NCBI RefSeq assembly: GCF_018139145.2
Contig: NC_059500.1
Coordinates: forward strand, 32,593,437 to 32,657,436
Direction of reading: 5' to 3'
DNA from: Gymnogyps californianus
Lineage: Eukaryota; Chordata; Aves; Accipitriformes; Cathartidae
Length of the DNA: 64,000 nucleotides
The notes below the pieces were generated by a model. It did no database searches, had not been told where the DNA came from, and was given only the letters and a program-made list of their open reading frames with translations. Both the position numbers and the translations under genes were made by a program. Positions 28,420 to 40,735 of the stretch are shown here, piece after piece; positions within the stretch are counted from its first letter, which is position 1, and each line of letters begins with the position of its first letter.

Positions 28420-31400
28420 GCGCGCGGGGGGGCGGGGAAGGTCGGGGATGCCCGCGCGCCGCGGGGTCTCGCGCACCTTCGGCGGCGGTGGGGGAGGGGC
28501 GGGCGGGCGCCGCAGCCGTCACCGCGCCCCGCAGCGCCCCGCTGCGCGTGTCCCGCCGGGCGTGCCCGCTTGCTTGGGAATCGCGGCGTCACGCGGAGCC
28601 GGAGCGTCCGTGGGGCCTGACACCGGCGCTGCTGCCCTGCCCCCCGCGCGCGCCCGGGCGGGCCAGCAGCCGACGACGCGAAGTAACGAAGCGGCCCGGA
28701 AGGCCGGCTGTGCCCTCTCCTTTCTTTTCCTTACCTTTCATTTTCTCCTGCCTCTCTCTTCTCCTCCCTTCTGGTTTTTTTTCTTTAAATTCGTTCTCTT
28801 CTTAAATTCCCCCCCCCCCCCCCCCGTTTTTACATGTTTTTTTCCTTTCCCTTTTTTTCCCTTTTTCAGACGCGCGCCCCGACGGCGGGACCCTGCACAC
28901 GCCTGGGGTTGTGCCGCTAACGGGCTATTTCTGGCTGATGGGCTCTGTCGCCGCAGGGAGCCTCCCCCTCCTGGGGAGGGGGCGAGCGGCGCCGGTGCCC
29001 GCAGGACGGCGGCGGAGCAGCTGCAGGCGGCGGCGGTCCCGGCGGCGTCGAGACTCCCCGCGGCGGGGCCCGGCGACGGTGCGGGGCCGGAGGCAGGGAC
29101 GGGGCTGCGGCTGGGTGCCGGCTGGACACCCCCGCCCCGGGAGGGGACGGGGCGGATGGCGGGGGGGTGGGGAGGGAAGGGTTGTGGAGCACCGTGGGTG
29201 CGATGCTGGAAATCTTCCGGGGAAAAAAAAAATGGAGAAATTAAAGGAAATTAAAAAACGACCCCAAAACAAAGCAAAACCCCGCGGAAACCTCGAAGAA
29301 AGGACCGGGCTCGCCGACGGGAGCGAGCCGGGGCGCGGGAGCGGCCGCCCGGCTCCTCCAGAGGGCAATGGCGAGCCGGCGCCGCTCCCCCAGCCGCGGG
29401 GAGACCCGGCGGGCTGTCGCACCGGCCCCCGCGGCCGCCCCCTCCGGCGGTGCCCCCCCTCCGTCTGCCCCCTGGGGCTGCCGGCCGCGCTCAGGAACGG
29501 GTCGGGCCGGAGGGGTGAAGTCCCGGCCCTGCGTAATTTGCAAACATCAGCCCGAGAAACTTACGAGGACTAAATTAAACCCTAAAATAATAATAAAATG
29601 CCCGGCTTTATTTTAGCAAACTGGTTTTACCAGTTTTGTGTTACAAATGTTAATTATTAATAACTTTGGCACTAGAATATAGGGTTTTTTCTGCACAAAG
29701 TCCGTGTCTTGGCAGAAGATGTGCCGGGAGCCACCGGTACAAAAAGGATTAGTGTGGAGCGGCGAAAGCTGGTGAAATAGGAGGAGGATGCCCGAAGACT
29801 TCTTGTAGAGGGAGAGGAGGCACCTTCCCTACTCGGTCTGCTGCGTGACAGCCTCCTCGGACGGCCGTGCTCACAGCGTTGCTGCCAGTTCCCAACTGTG
29901 ATCTTTATCCGGGGCTTATGTTCTCCGTCTCTTTGACAACCACTTTAGGAATTAGCATCCAAACCCAACAGCAACGGTTTTAGGTCTAAACCTCGCCTCT
30001 AGCTTAGTCTCGGGAGAAAGCCCCTGATGTGGAAACTTGCAGGTCTCTGGGCAGTTTTTCCCCATCAGTTGTTTTTCTTTTGTTTCCTGTTGGTGTAAAT
30101 GTTAATTTATGGATCTCCTAGGCAATGCAGTATTTTCCAGGTCCAAATTTCAAGCTCGGAATCACTCGAGGCCAACATCAAAATTAGAATTACACCCCTT
30201 ACTAGAAATAGGAGAACAAGAACGCTTCAAAAGCAGATAAGTGATCTGATCTCTTTGAAATAAGTGGCAGAACTTCACCAGTTCCAGGAAGAGAAGGCTT
30301 GAGTAACGCGGGCTGAAATAATACAGGTTGCTTTCACAATCTTTCATTAAAATAGACTTGGCCGCAATGTTTCTGGGTAATTCAGACGGACACGTGCGAG
30401 GTATGTGTAAGTTCATGTTAAAAAGATGTGGCCCACTTTCATCTGAGTCTTGATTTTGAATTGTGTAAATGTTGGCAGGGTGCTTAAAAACGTGTATGTT
30501 TGCAGGCATCGATAAGTTCAATGGCACCTGCTTTTGAACATCCAGCATAAAGGTCAACACATTCTTTTTCGCTAAATAAGCACAAGGCAAAAGGTTTTCT
30601 TTTCCTCCCTTAAATGAAAGGGAATGCAATTTAAGGGTCCTGAGTGTGGAAACTAAATGCATTAAATTTGCAACTGCTCACAGCCGATGCTTTCCCAGCC
30701 TACGTAACAACCTAAATGCTGTTTTCTTAAGACAGATTTGTTTTAATGTGCCTTCTCTCGCCAGCCGACCATTTCTCCAAGTCTCAGTTTTCTCCAAATT
30801 TCCCAATTTTCTCTCAAACTTTCCTTCCACTAACTCAGAACACAGCATGTTTCTGTGCTGTTCAAAGCTGACTTTAGGGATTGCTTAATTCAGATAGAAA
30901 ATTGCACAGAATTTGTGTCCCTCTTGCCTTGGGATGTGCAATGACATTTTTCCAGATTATGCTGTGCTCGGTCAGAAAGAAGTCTGCTGCAGCACTCGCC
31001 GTGCCGGACTGCTGTGGCCTCTGTGTGTTTCTCTCCCTCCCTGGGTGGAAGAAGGAGGTTTCTTCCACATCTGCCACATCATGTTGCGAGAGCGGGGTGC
31101 CCTAGCCTTGCCACGGGTGCTGTTCACCCGTTTTGGGTAAAGGAGAATTATTACCTGATGCTGGCAACTCATATCAATGGCCAGTCCAAGCGGTAATTCA
31201 CTGCAAGTGCAGGGCAGAGTAAAATGACTGCTTAACAGGGCTGCTCATGAGGAAGCCTTAGTGGCTAGCCTCAGCCGGTGCTAAACTGATCACCTGGGAG
31301 TATAAACCCCAAAAGACAGAAAAAAGCCAAGGTGATGAAAGAGCACAGGTTTTTGGAGGAGAGACAGTCATCAGGAAATGGCATCCCACATTAAAAACAT

Positions 31401-31963
31401 TAAGAACATCAACAAGAAAAAACAGTCAAGCTGATTGTGCCTGAAACAAACACCAACCTGTTTATCTTGATATGTTTATTTTACAGCCTGAGTTTGGAAC
31501 TCGATTTTCAACGAACTGCCTCTCAGGAACCACAATGTGCAGCTTATCCCCTTTGATTTGGTTGTCTGCAACAGCCACCTGATGGAATCAGGGACTGTGG
31601 ACTTCGGGAAAGATTGTGTCACAGCGTCGTTGGGGTCAGACAACAAGATGCTTTCGTGGCATCTTTGGGATTGTGCTTTGTTATCTTCGCAGCATGCCGT
31701 AGCAGATAGCCTACAGGGCCAGGAGCTGCCAGGCCCCCTGCTCCAGCGCTGGCATAAAATAACAAAAGGAGAACTGGGAAGAAACCCATGATGCTGGGTT
31801 ATATCTAATAGCATCCTTGTTGCTACTCAAAATCAAAAGCAGCGATTCCATAATCCTTGGTGCTGTGCTGGGTTTTACCCTAAGAAGGTTGCTGGAGAGC
31901 GGGTGGAGGTGGGTACGTTCCTGAAAAGAGACTTGGCATCTGGAGGGTTTCTTATATCCCGTG

Positions 31964-32003
31964 CAACCCAAATTAACCGACCTCAACCCAAATTAACCGA
32001 CCT
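31964..32003 (+). repeat. Tandem duplication, 20-bp unit, two perfect copies
   Basis: The unit CAACCCAAATTAACCGACCT occurs at 31964-31983 and again at 31984-32003 with no difference, followed by a further CAAC. Perfect identity suggests a recent slippage or repair duplication. Confidence 0.95.
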
Positions 32004-33237
32004 CAACTGCACTGCGGCCAAGAGGGGGGGAAAGTGGGAGAGGTCTCGCATACGCCTGCTGTGCAAGGCACACTCTGGAGAGGTGCGGGTGCAGTGCTGA
32101 GGATTCACCCTCCTCCCACAGGATCTCTGCACACCGAGGAGGGTGAGACAGTCCACAGCCACAGCCACCAAACTGCCTTCCTGGGCTCCTCCTGCCTTTT
32201 GGGGATCTGTTTTCTACCATCTATTGTATAGATTGCACTTCCTAAAGTGCAGCTGAGCTCAAGTTCTATCTACCTGTTCTTGCACGAGGTACTTTATTTT
32301 TGTTAAACAGAAATAAAACCCTGCTCAATTGGCAGTTATACTTGTGGATTATTAGTACAGTGCAAAGGGCACGGTTCTGAAGATTGTGGGCAATTCCAGG
32401 CAGATTTCAAGCAGTAGCAAGTGCATACATACGCAGATGGCACATGCAGACTTAAGATCGTAAACATTCATGCTGCGAATGTCAGCAGTGCCTGTGGTCA
32501 AATCTGTTTTCACCTGCTTTTTGAAAGCCCGACCGTATCTTGTTGATAGTTATTTTACTTCCCTACATGAGCGAGGTCAGAAAGACCCAGCAAAACATAT
32601 TGTCACCATCCAAGAGCCTTGGGCTGGTTTAGGTCAAACATCCTGTAGCGAGGTGCTGTAGGTCTGTGCTGTTGGTCTTTCCGTCCCTTGTAAGAAGCAG
32701 TGTTGCTGAGGTTCTTATCAGTGCTGATGCCAGGAGGTCTCTGGACCACGAGCTGTTTTTTTCTGCTGGGCAGCCAGCATGGTTTCACACCCCAGAGGAA
32801 AGGGGTCTGTGTGCAGGGGAGAGCCCTGATGATGACTTTCACTGTACTTACAGCACATCAGCCCAGTGTTTCTTCCTTGAGAGCTTGTAACTAAGCAGGG
32901 CTTAACCTCAGGGGTCCGATTCTCAAGAATAGTTCAGGTTGTTGATTCCCACTGAATTTCCCCCAGGGAGGTAACTCCTGTCTGAGATTCAGGCATCTGT
33001 TTCCAGAGGTGCTGATCCTCCTGTTGACTACCATTCTCTCAGCCTCACCAGCCCCTGGCAGAGGCGGCCAGCACCCTCGTACAATTTAGCACCAATCCAG
33101 GATCTCTTGCATGCAGCAGCTCTTCTACTTTTAAGCAATCCAAGGGTGGTTGTGTTTCTCTCAGAGGCAAAATACCTTGAATTGTTTATGGAAAAGAAAG
33201 AGCTTTATGCTTTTTTGTCAAGCTTAGGCATCCTTGC

Positions 33238-33286
33238 TTTAATGGGTTTGCCCCATCCGTCATTGTTTTAATGGGTTTGCCCCATC
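33238..33286 (+). repeat. 20-bp direct repeat with 9-bp spacer
   Basis: TTTAATGGGTTTGCCCCATC is present at 33238-33257 and 33267-33286. The period is 29 bp. The spacer is CGTCATTGT. Confidence 0.93.
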
Positions 33287-35439
33287 TTTGAATTCAGATG
33301 TTCCCCAAACTTTAACAATGACTTATATAAGTGGCTCCCACAGTGGGACTGGTGCAAACAAGAACTCCACAATAAGCATCCTTTTTAAAGTCCTGCATGT
33401 AATGTGGGGACACTCGCACACAGTGAAGAGGATGAATTCTTGTTTATTTGTTTGTTTGTGATTTTTTGCATGCATGGGGCTGCTTAATTGTATTTTTCCA
33501 GATCCAATGGAGGAGTCGCAGAAAAACAGAGAAAACTTGAAAAATTACCAGCTGTTAGCTAACCAGAGGATGGTCCCCATTGATGGGTGATAGACTTGGT
33601 ATATACTGGAAGATGCAGGGAGATGTATGGGTGAGAAGACCAAGTTGCTCTGTGGAGCTGGCTCTGAAGAAGCAGCCAGCTACTGGGATTACAATTAATT
33701 CACCTTCCTGCACCCTCCTTGGGGACCAGATTCTCTCATTATTATCTGTGTGAAATATTTAAGGCACGGCTGTCCAAAAGCCTCTGGAAAGGAAAAGATA
33801 CTTCTAACTTCTCTATCTCCCTGGAGGAATTTCTTTTCTGCTGCAAGAAGGGATTTTACTCTTTGACCATCTCCCAGCCTCCTCGATCGCTGTGGAAAAA
33901 CTATGTGGAAGAGATGTCCCTCGTCCTCCCTATCTCAGGCTCTTCTTTTTCAGTCTTCCTTACCTTTTAATTAGTACTCTTTAACTAATAATCTGTGTTA
34001 ATAAAAATGAAGCATCTTACTGAAGATTCGGCTTCCCAGAACATTCCCAAGCAGTGTCAATATAAAATCAATTTATTCCTCTCTCGTCTGCATAATTCTG
34101 AAATGGAGCGACATTAATAACTGCCCTTGCTCATTTCAGTTTTCTTATGGTTGCTGAAGCTGATGGCAGCAGTGAGACTTTGGCAGACCTGCCTGCAGGC
34201 TCGGGAAGACGACACACTTGCACCATTCTTTGGTATTTCTTTTACACGTATAAGAACCGGCAACATTTTGCTCCTAAGGAAGCTCTAACTAATACTGCAG
34301 AAATTCGTAAGTAGGTCTCAACACCCACCAAGGAGAAGCTGGCTTTCACTGCTGGAGGATTTTCAAGCCCTTTCTCCCTGGTTAAGCTCTGAGTTTCTTT
34401 TGTTTGAGTAAAAGTGCTGCTTCTAAGGAATGTAATCTGAACTGATAATGTGCTTCCTAACAAAACACACATTAAGGTGCAAGATATGTTGAATTTGCAT
34501 GAGGAGAGAGTAAGAGAGAGCTTAGCAGTAACGTGCTCCTGAGTTTAACCAGAAGTATTTGAAATTAAATTTGTGCTAATGAGCTAGGTAATCACAGGAC
34601 AGTAAACAACACCTCTGCCATCTTTCCATGGTTCCTCCCACACAGTGTTGTGGATGAACTGACCTGGATAGCTGATTCACCCAAGATGTCTTTCTAAACT
34701 ATTTGACATGCTGAAGTCAAGAACATCTGTTGTTTCCCTGCACCAGCATCCAGCAGAGGAAATGATTAGATAAATATTCCCCTCATTTGAACAGGAATAA
34801 AGACATTGTAGGAGAACACTGGGAGAAAGGATCAGTGCTGCCTGCTCTGAGAATAAATACCAGGCTTCCACATTGTTTCCATAAATGCCTCCAGCTCTGC
34901 TTCAACATTAATGGACCAGCAGGAGCCCATTACTCTATGATAACAGTCCCTGGCTCTCTTAATGAGAGCAATATGGCAACTACTCTCAGATTTTTGACAT
35001 AGACGCTGCATAACGATGCTCCGATGGTATTGCTGAAGGCCAGTTTTCGTGGCTCCAACGCTTCCAGGGAAGCTTTGCCTTGGACAGCAGTGCAGTCGGG
35101 ACCCTGCCCGGCAAGGGGCACACAGACAGCTGGTGGCACAAAATGTTACCTGCCCTGGGAAACACCTCACCATGGATGCGCCACGCCAGCAGAACAGTTT
35201 AGCTGCAATCATTGCTGAACGGGAGATCCACTGCTCACTTCACAGGCTGCCACGAAGCACATCATTGTGTTTGCAGGGCACTGAGATGTGGGGACGAGGA
35301 GTGCCATAGGAAATCAGTAATGAGGAAACATGAGGAAATTAATAATGCTGCATTCTGAGCAGGGATTGAATAGCATGCAGTAATTGAGGCCCGGGGCCAC
35401 ACTCTGCACAATGAGGAAGAAACAAAATAAGGAATAGCT

Positions 35440-35593
35440 GCTCATTAGGCTCCAGATTCAGCCGGTCTAAATTCCACCTAAGTCTTTGTGCCAAGTGTTT
35501 CCTACTGGCAGGCTCTGGGCCTTTGGGGATGCCGAGCCAATGGGAAGCCCTAGGTGGAATTTAGGTTAGGGCTAAATCTGTCTGCCACTGAGC
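35440..35593. repeat. Foldback (inverted-repeat) element, possible old MITE or hairpin RNA locus
   Basis: The left arm (35440-35480) and right arm (35551-35593) are inverted copies. The innermost 14 bp (CTAAATTCCACCTA) are perfect. CAGATT[C/T]AGC matches at 9 of 10, and the outer ends are GCTCA and TGAGC. The 70-bp loop between them also has pairing potential (GGCTCTGGGC with GAGCC). No target duplication was found. It could be a decayed non-autonomous DNA transposon; a structured RNA is less likely. Confidence 0.65.
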
Positions 35594-38385
35594 AACATCC
35601 ACCTTGAGCAATCGGTGAGGCAGAGCTGCTCTGGAAAGTAGCTTGTGATCTTGTAATATAAGAAAGGGGCCAAAAGACGGCGGCATGGGCAACTTTAGTT
35701 CTGGCACATCCAGTTTGTTAGCACACAATGTTGTGTGCCTGATTTTGCAACATTAATGTTTTCACAACTTTTTTTTTTTTTTTTTAAATGGGAGGCATAA
35801 TACCATCTATTTGTGGAGAAATGATACAGCTAAACTTAAAAAAGAAGTATTTGTTTCCGAACTCCTTTAAAGTTTCCTTGAGTAAGTTAAACTCTTTGTA
35901 GCACGGTTATGGTACTTAGGAGAACCAGTGCAGCCAAGGCTATGAATAAATGCGTAAGCAATTGAGATATAGTAGGGTATTTACACCAGTTAATAATTTT
36001 GGATGCTGGCATCCCATGAGCAAAGACACACTCATTGTCAGCTGAATCTATGATTTTACCCTCAGAAGTCTGATTGCCAAAGAGTGTTTCTATTGATAAA
36101 ATCTTCTACATTGCTTTACAATCCATTGTCTTACACAATAGGTGGTACTGACTCAGTGGAGGGCACCTAGCCTACCAGCTGAATTAGGAGTGTAGGTCTG
36201 TCTCCAGGAGGGAGAGAGAAAGAGTGAGCCTAGAAACCTATTTAAAGCACTAAATTGCCTCTGTGTTCAGAAACCATAGGGTGAGCTTAAGGAGTCCAGT
36301 GGGCTAAGGGTGGGGACTAGGCGAGTTTGCATGGTCATTCCATGCAAAAGGGAGCTGGCCTGTGCCGCAGGACATATCACAATACTGGCAGCTCTGGTCT
36401 TCAGTGCCAGAAGTAATTTTAAAAGGTAAGCTAGATTTTTCTGTGACTAAAAGCTTCTCAACCAGACAGTGACACCTTCTGTATGGCCAAATCCATGTGT
36501 GTGTAGCTGTGGCTCCGTGTTTCATCACCTAAAAAGGGGCTGGTCCTGCTCTGTATTTTTTTGTAACTTTGGCCATCGCAAAGGATGTTCATGTAAGTCC
36601 TGTGGCTCCTCGTCTGAATGCTCGCATTTTTGTCACAGAAATACAGTGAGATCCTAAAACTCCCACTCTGCTTTGGTCATGAACAAAGGAAATATTACGA
36701 GGTGACTGGACTGTAAAGGAAAGGAAGATGTCTCTGAATATAGTGGAGTCTTAATTCACTTGGTGAGGTCCTAGCAAGACCCATCATCTGGAAGTGAGAC
36801 CTATGCAAATTCAAATCAGATTTCTTTTTTGGAATGTGGATAATCAGCTGTTGGACCTGCCGTGGCATCTGGGCAGGTCTCCATCACCGTAAGCCTGAGC
36901 AGAGATGATGTGCCTAAGTGGGAAGGGGTGAGTGGGAAACTTGTAGCGCAGGTCTGGGCCTGTCGGAGGCAGGAGGTTAGACCTGGCAGGTGGTAGAGGT
37001 CTTCTGAAAGCTTTTGAAACACTGCAGTTCCTGGCTGCCATCTTTTAAACAGGCATGAGGTGCTCACAGGTAGAGATCTCTTGGAAGTTAGTGTATGCAG
37101 TGTATTTGATATTGGAGAGAGAAGAGATTCACTTAATTCCAGAGCCCCTTCTTTGAGACCTTCCTCTGCAAGTAAGCCCTGCCAAATTGCGGAAACCTCA
37201 TCATTGCAAATCTGTTCCATGCAATATATGCAGTTTCTCTGTGAGCTTTTTCTCCAGGCTACTTCCTTGTGTCTCTGAGCCTCCTATGCACTGCCTCTCC
37301 TTTGCAGATATTGCTTACATTGTTTTCACTCTCCGAGCTTGTCCCAGGTCCACATTTTCTTTACTTCCACCCCCCCCCCCCCCGAATTTTCTGCAGTTTC
37401 CTCTTTTGATAGCTAAACATATCTGTTTGAAGAAAGTGCTTCCCCTCTTTTATCTCAAAGCTGTCATACTTTGGGTGAGAGGAGCCTCCTCAACTGCCTG
37501 GTGAAGCTGTGGGTCAGGCAGAGCCCCTGATACCCTAACAACTACCCTGCCAAGTACTGCTGACTGAGTTCACTCCTATTTCTTTCCCTTTGGAAAAGAC
37601 TGGCTTGACTCTCAGCAATCAGATTACCGTGCACAGGAAATGAGTGGCAACATCTCCATCTGTGCCCAAGTCTATGGAAGCCGGGAGAAGTTTTACAGTA
37701 TGACTGCCAAGACAGACCCAGTGTGTTTCAGGCATCCAGATGGGTGCACATGATGTTTCTTAAGAGCAGCCTGGAGCACCGTTACAGTTGTCAGTTGTCT
37801 TCTTGGTTACAGTGGAAGCGTGATGTGCAAAAAGACTGCAGAACAAAGAAGATGCATCAGGGCACATGAGCTCCCTCCCCATCCCAGTTCTTTGGACTGT
37901 CTGCTTTACAGTGACTCAAAAGCTGTGGGTTGCTAAAATTTCCTTTAGCCTAATAAATGACATGACAAGGAGGTGTCTCCAGACAGTCATTCTGAACTTT
38001 TCTTGACTTAGTTTCCCTCTGTTGCTGTGTTATATCCTTCACATCGTTCCAGCCCTCTCCTCGGTTTTGGTATCCACAGCTCTCTGGCTGCTGCAGGTGT
38101 TTATCACAGCAGTTTTGTTGCTGCTAGTTAGCGTGCCTGCTCTGTGTGTGCTCATCATTGGGGCCTTCAGCGCAGCTGCCGTCAAAGGGACGTAGACACA
38201 TGGCCCTTCCAGGGCTGTGGAGCACCAGACGACTATCAAAGTCATTAACTCATTTCTCTTCCAAGCACTAGTGTTTCACAGAAGGTCTTCTCAGCCATCT
38301 GTGACTCCCTTCTGCACAGTCCATGTGAATGTGGAAGATACTTATCTAAGTTTTGTGTCCCACAGTGTTATGTGGACACACTGAG
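35594..38385. other. Non-coding spacer; no gene seen
   Basis: There is a poly-T tract at 35769-35785 and a C14 run at 37370-37383. No coding signature was recognised. Confidence 0.6.
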
Positions 38386-38493
38386 AACATGACCGTGAAG
38401 AACAAACGTTTAGTTTTCTGGTCAGAAAATGTGGCTGAAAACATAACTCTGAAGGACAAATGTTTAGTTTTCTGGCCAGATGCTTAGCAGTGG
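38386..38493 (+). repeat. Imperfect 54-bp tandem duplication
   Basis: Two copies start AACAT at 38386 and 38440 and share ACAAA[C/T]GTTTAGTTTTCTGG and flanking bases, with scattered substitutions. The match is clear over the first 40 bp and weak afterwards. The divergence implies an older event than the perfect 20-bp duplication at 31964. Confidence 0.8.
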
Positions 38494-40624
38494 TCAAGGC
38501 CCCAGTGTGTTGGAAGCACCTGAAGCAGGCAGCTTCAGTAGTTCAAAATGTCACACAGAAAATGTAAATACTATCAATGAAATATTTAACTATTCGTATT
38601 TAATTTAAGGCAAGGGCTGGGTTAGTAATGTTGTTTGGGAATGGAGGATGCTTTAGTGCTGCCACATTTGTTAAAATGTGGCTTCTATCAGTTCAGTGCT
38701 AATTAATTTTGCTTATTTTGTTAGCTTCTGCCACATTTGTGTTAACTTTGCTAGTACAAAAAGCATTTATTTAGCCATCAGGAGCAGCCTCCGTGCTGCT
38801 GGAGGGTTTATTCATCAGCAAACCGTTTGTCTGAGATCTTTGGTGCACAGGAGAGAGTAGCACATGAAGGAAAGCTGTCCAGTTTCTGCAGCTCTGTATG
38901 GTCCTTCCCATCAGGTGCGCAGGGATGACCATTTCCCACGTGCATTTACTGCTGTTGTGAGTTACAAAATGTCTGCCAATCTACCATAATCTGCATTATT
39001 AGTCTGACCTGGTCTTGAACTAAGTCGGTGTGACGGTGTTTTCTTTTTTCCTTTCATGGTTAAGGCAGACTAAAGACCACATGCACCATGTTACCACAGC
39101 TTGATAGACAGGTGGTCATTTACCAAGGTCTAGTGAGCTTGTTAGTTTAGACCCCGTTTCTAGACCTTAATTGTCCCAGGAGGTGTTGTGCTAGGTGTAG
39201 TACTGTGAGGAAAAGAAGCAAGCTTCTGTTGTTGTAGGAAAGTGATTGCATGGCACTGCCTAGAGCAATTTTAAATGTGAGTAGACAGAAGAGTGAAATA
39301 GACAATGAAGAACATATTACCTATGATGTGAATAAGTACTTTTTACTGAAATTCTGGAGAAAAGGAAAACTTTCCAGCATATCATGCAGCAGTCAAGTCA
39401 CAGTGTTGAACCTGTGAGTCACAGTCATCTCCATGTCAATAGACGATGGAGTAAGCACAGACCTATGACTTCACTCCAGGAGTGAGCCGTTTGTGGGAGG
39501 GAGCAAGCTTACTCAAATGCCAGCTTCCAACAGTGGCAGGGAAAGGATAAAAAATGGGCTGTGAAGAAGGTCTAGCTCCTTTCTTCACCCACACATATCC
39601 TGTCTTGGAAGGTCTTATCAATGTGCTATCTCACAGCCTTACTCTCTGTTTTTTCTTGGAGCTCTGTAGGGAATCCACAGGAACTGGGTTAAGCAAAAGA
39701 CATGAGAAGGGAACGGGACGGTGCTTTGTGTGGTGGATCTTTGGCTGAGATAATCTGAAATCAGTGAAGCTGTACTGATTAGTAAGAGAAGATGGTCAGG
39801 CTGGTTGATACTGACTTCAATGGTAGTGCTATTTTTTTGCTGAAAACAGGGCAGTGGAAAACTGGAGATGAGCAGTTGCTCTTCCTCTCCTGCATCCCAC
39901 AGGAATCCTGGCAGGTTCTGCCAACCTTACCCCCGTTCTGTGATAGACCTCCCTGGTCTCTCTGTGGATTGGCAGTGTATGAAAACTGATGCCAGAGAGA
40001 AACTCGTAATATTTTGTTTCCACACCTTACCTTTTCAATGGGGTAGCCAGTGCAAGAGTGAGTGTGAGGTGGTTATGGTACATGGGACTATACAGAAATG
40101 AAAACATTACTTTGGGAGATGCTTCCCTGCAATAATTTCTTAATGTTTACTGGAGACTGAGTAATGCATGTAAAATAAATGACATTATAAGTGTTAAGTT
40201 TCAAAGAAATCTGAGTGGACCTTACAGTACAATTTCTAGATCTTGACTAGTAGTTGGTGTTAGAGTCCGGTTCACGTGTGGGAGCTTCTTGATAGCTGAG
40301 TCTTCCGACAACAGAAAACGGTAGAGCTGAAGTTGAACAGTAATGGGGTCTGAAGGAACAAAAGTCTGAGCTGGGCTCTGTCCTTGCTTCACAGGGCGAC
40401 TTCCTATGAAGGGCTTGTGCCTAGCAATTCCTCCCTCTGAAAAGGGGCTATTGGTACTGAGGTACCTCCCAGCCCTACTAGGGGCTGTTGCTTTGTGATG
40501 CAGTCTGTGGGTATCAGTTGTTTACCCCCAGTAGGACAACATTTTCTGACGGCTCTGGGTTGGAAACAGGCTGGAGCTGCAAGTTCTGAGCAGAATCAAA
40601 GCCACAGGATGTGTCAGTCCTGGA
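38494..40624. other. Non-coding spacer; no gene seen
   Basis: No supported coding region, RNA gene or recognisable mobile element. Confidence 0.6.
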
Positions 40625-40735
40625 TTGCCTTGCCTTGCCTTGCCTTGCCTTGCCTTCCCTTCCCTTGCCTTGCCTTCCCTTGCCTTCCCTTGCCTTGCCT
40701 TGCCTTGCCTTCCCTTCCCTTCCCTTCCCTTCCCT
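40625..40735 (+). repeat. Pentanucleotide microsatellite (TTGCC/TTCCC)n
   Basis: About 22 units of 5 bp mix TTGCC and TTCCC in blocks, ending in five pure TTCCC units. The open frames that cross it (rich in Pro, Leu, Ala and Phe) are repeat artefacts. Confidence 0.95.

Larger units (their letters stand above)
29571..35439. other. Non-coding region upstream of KLF4; no gene seen
   Basis: Sequence turns AT-rich abruptly beyond the CpG island. Open frames of up to 166 codons (for example 30162-30662, minus strand) show no domain. Two small duplications, listed separately, are the only structure I find. Confidence 0.6.
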
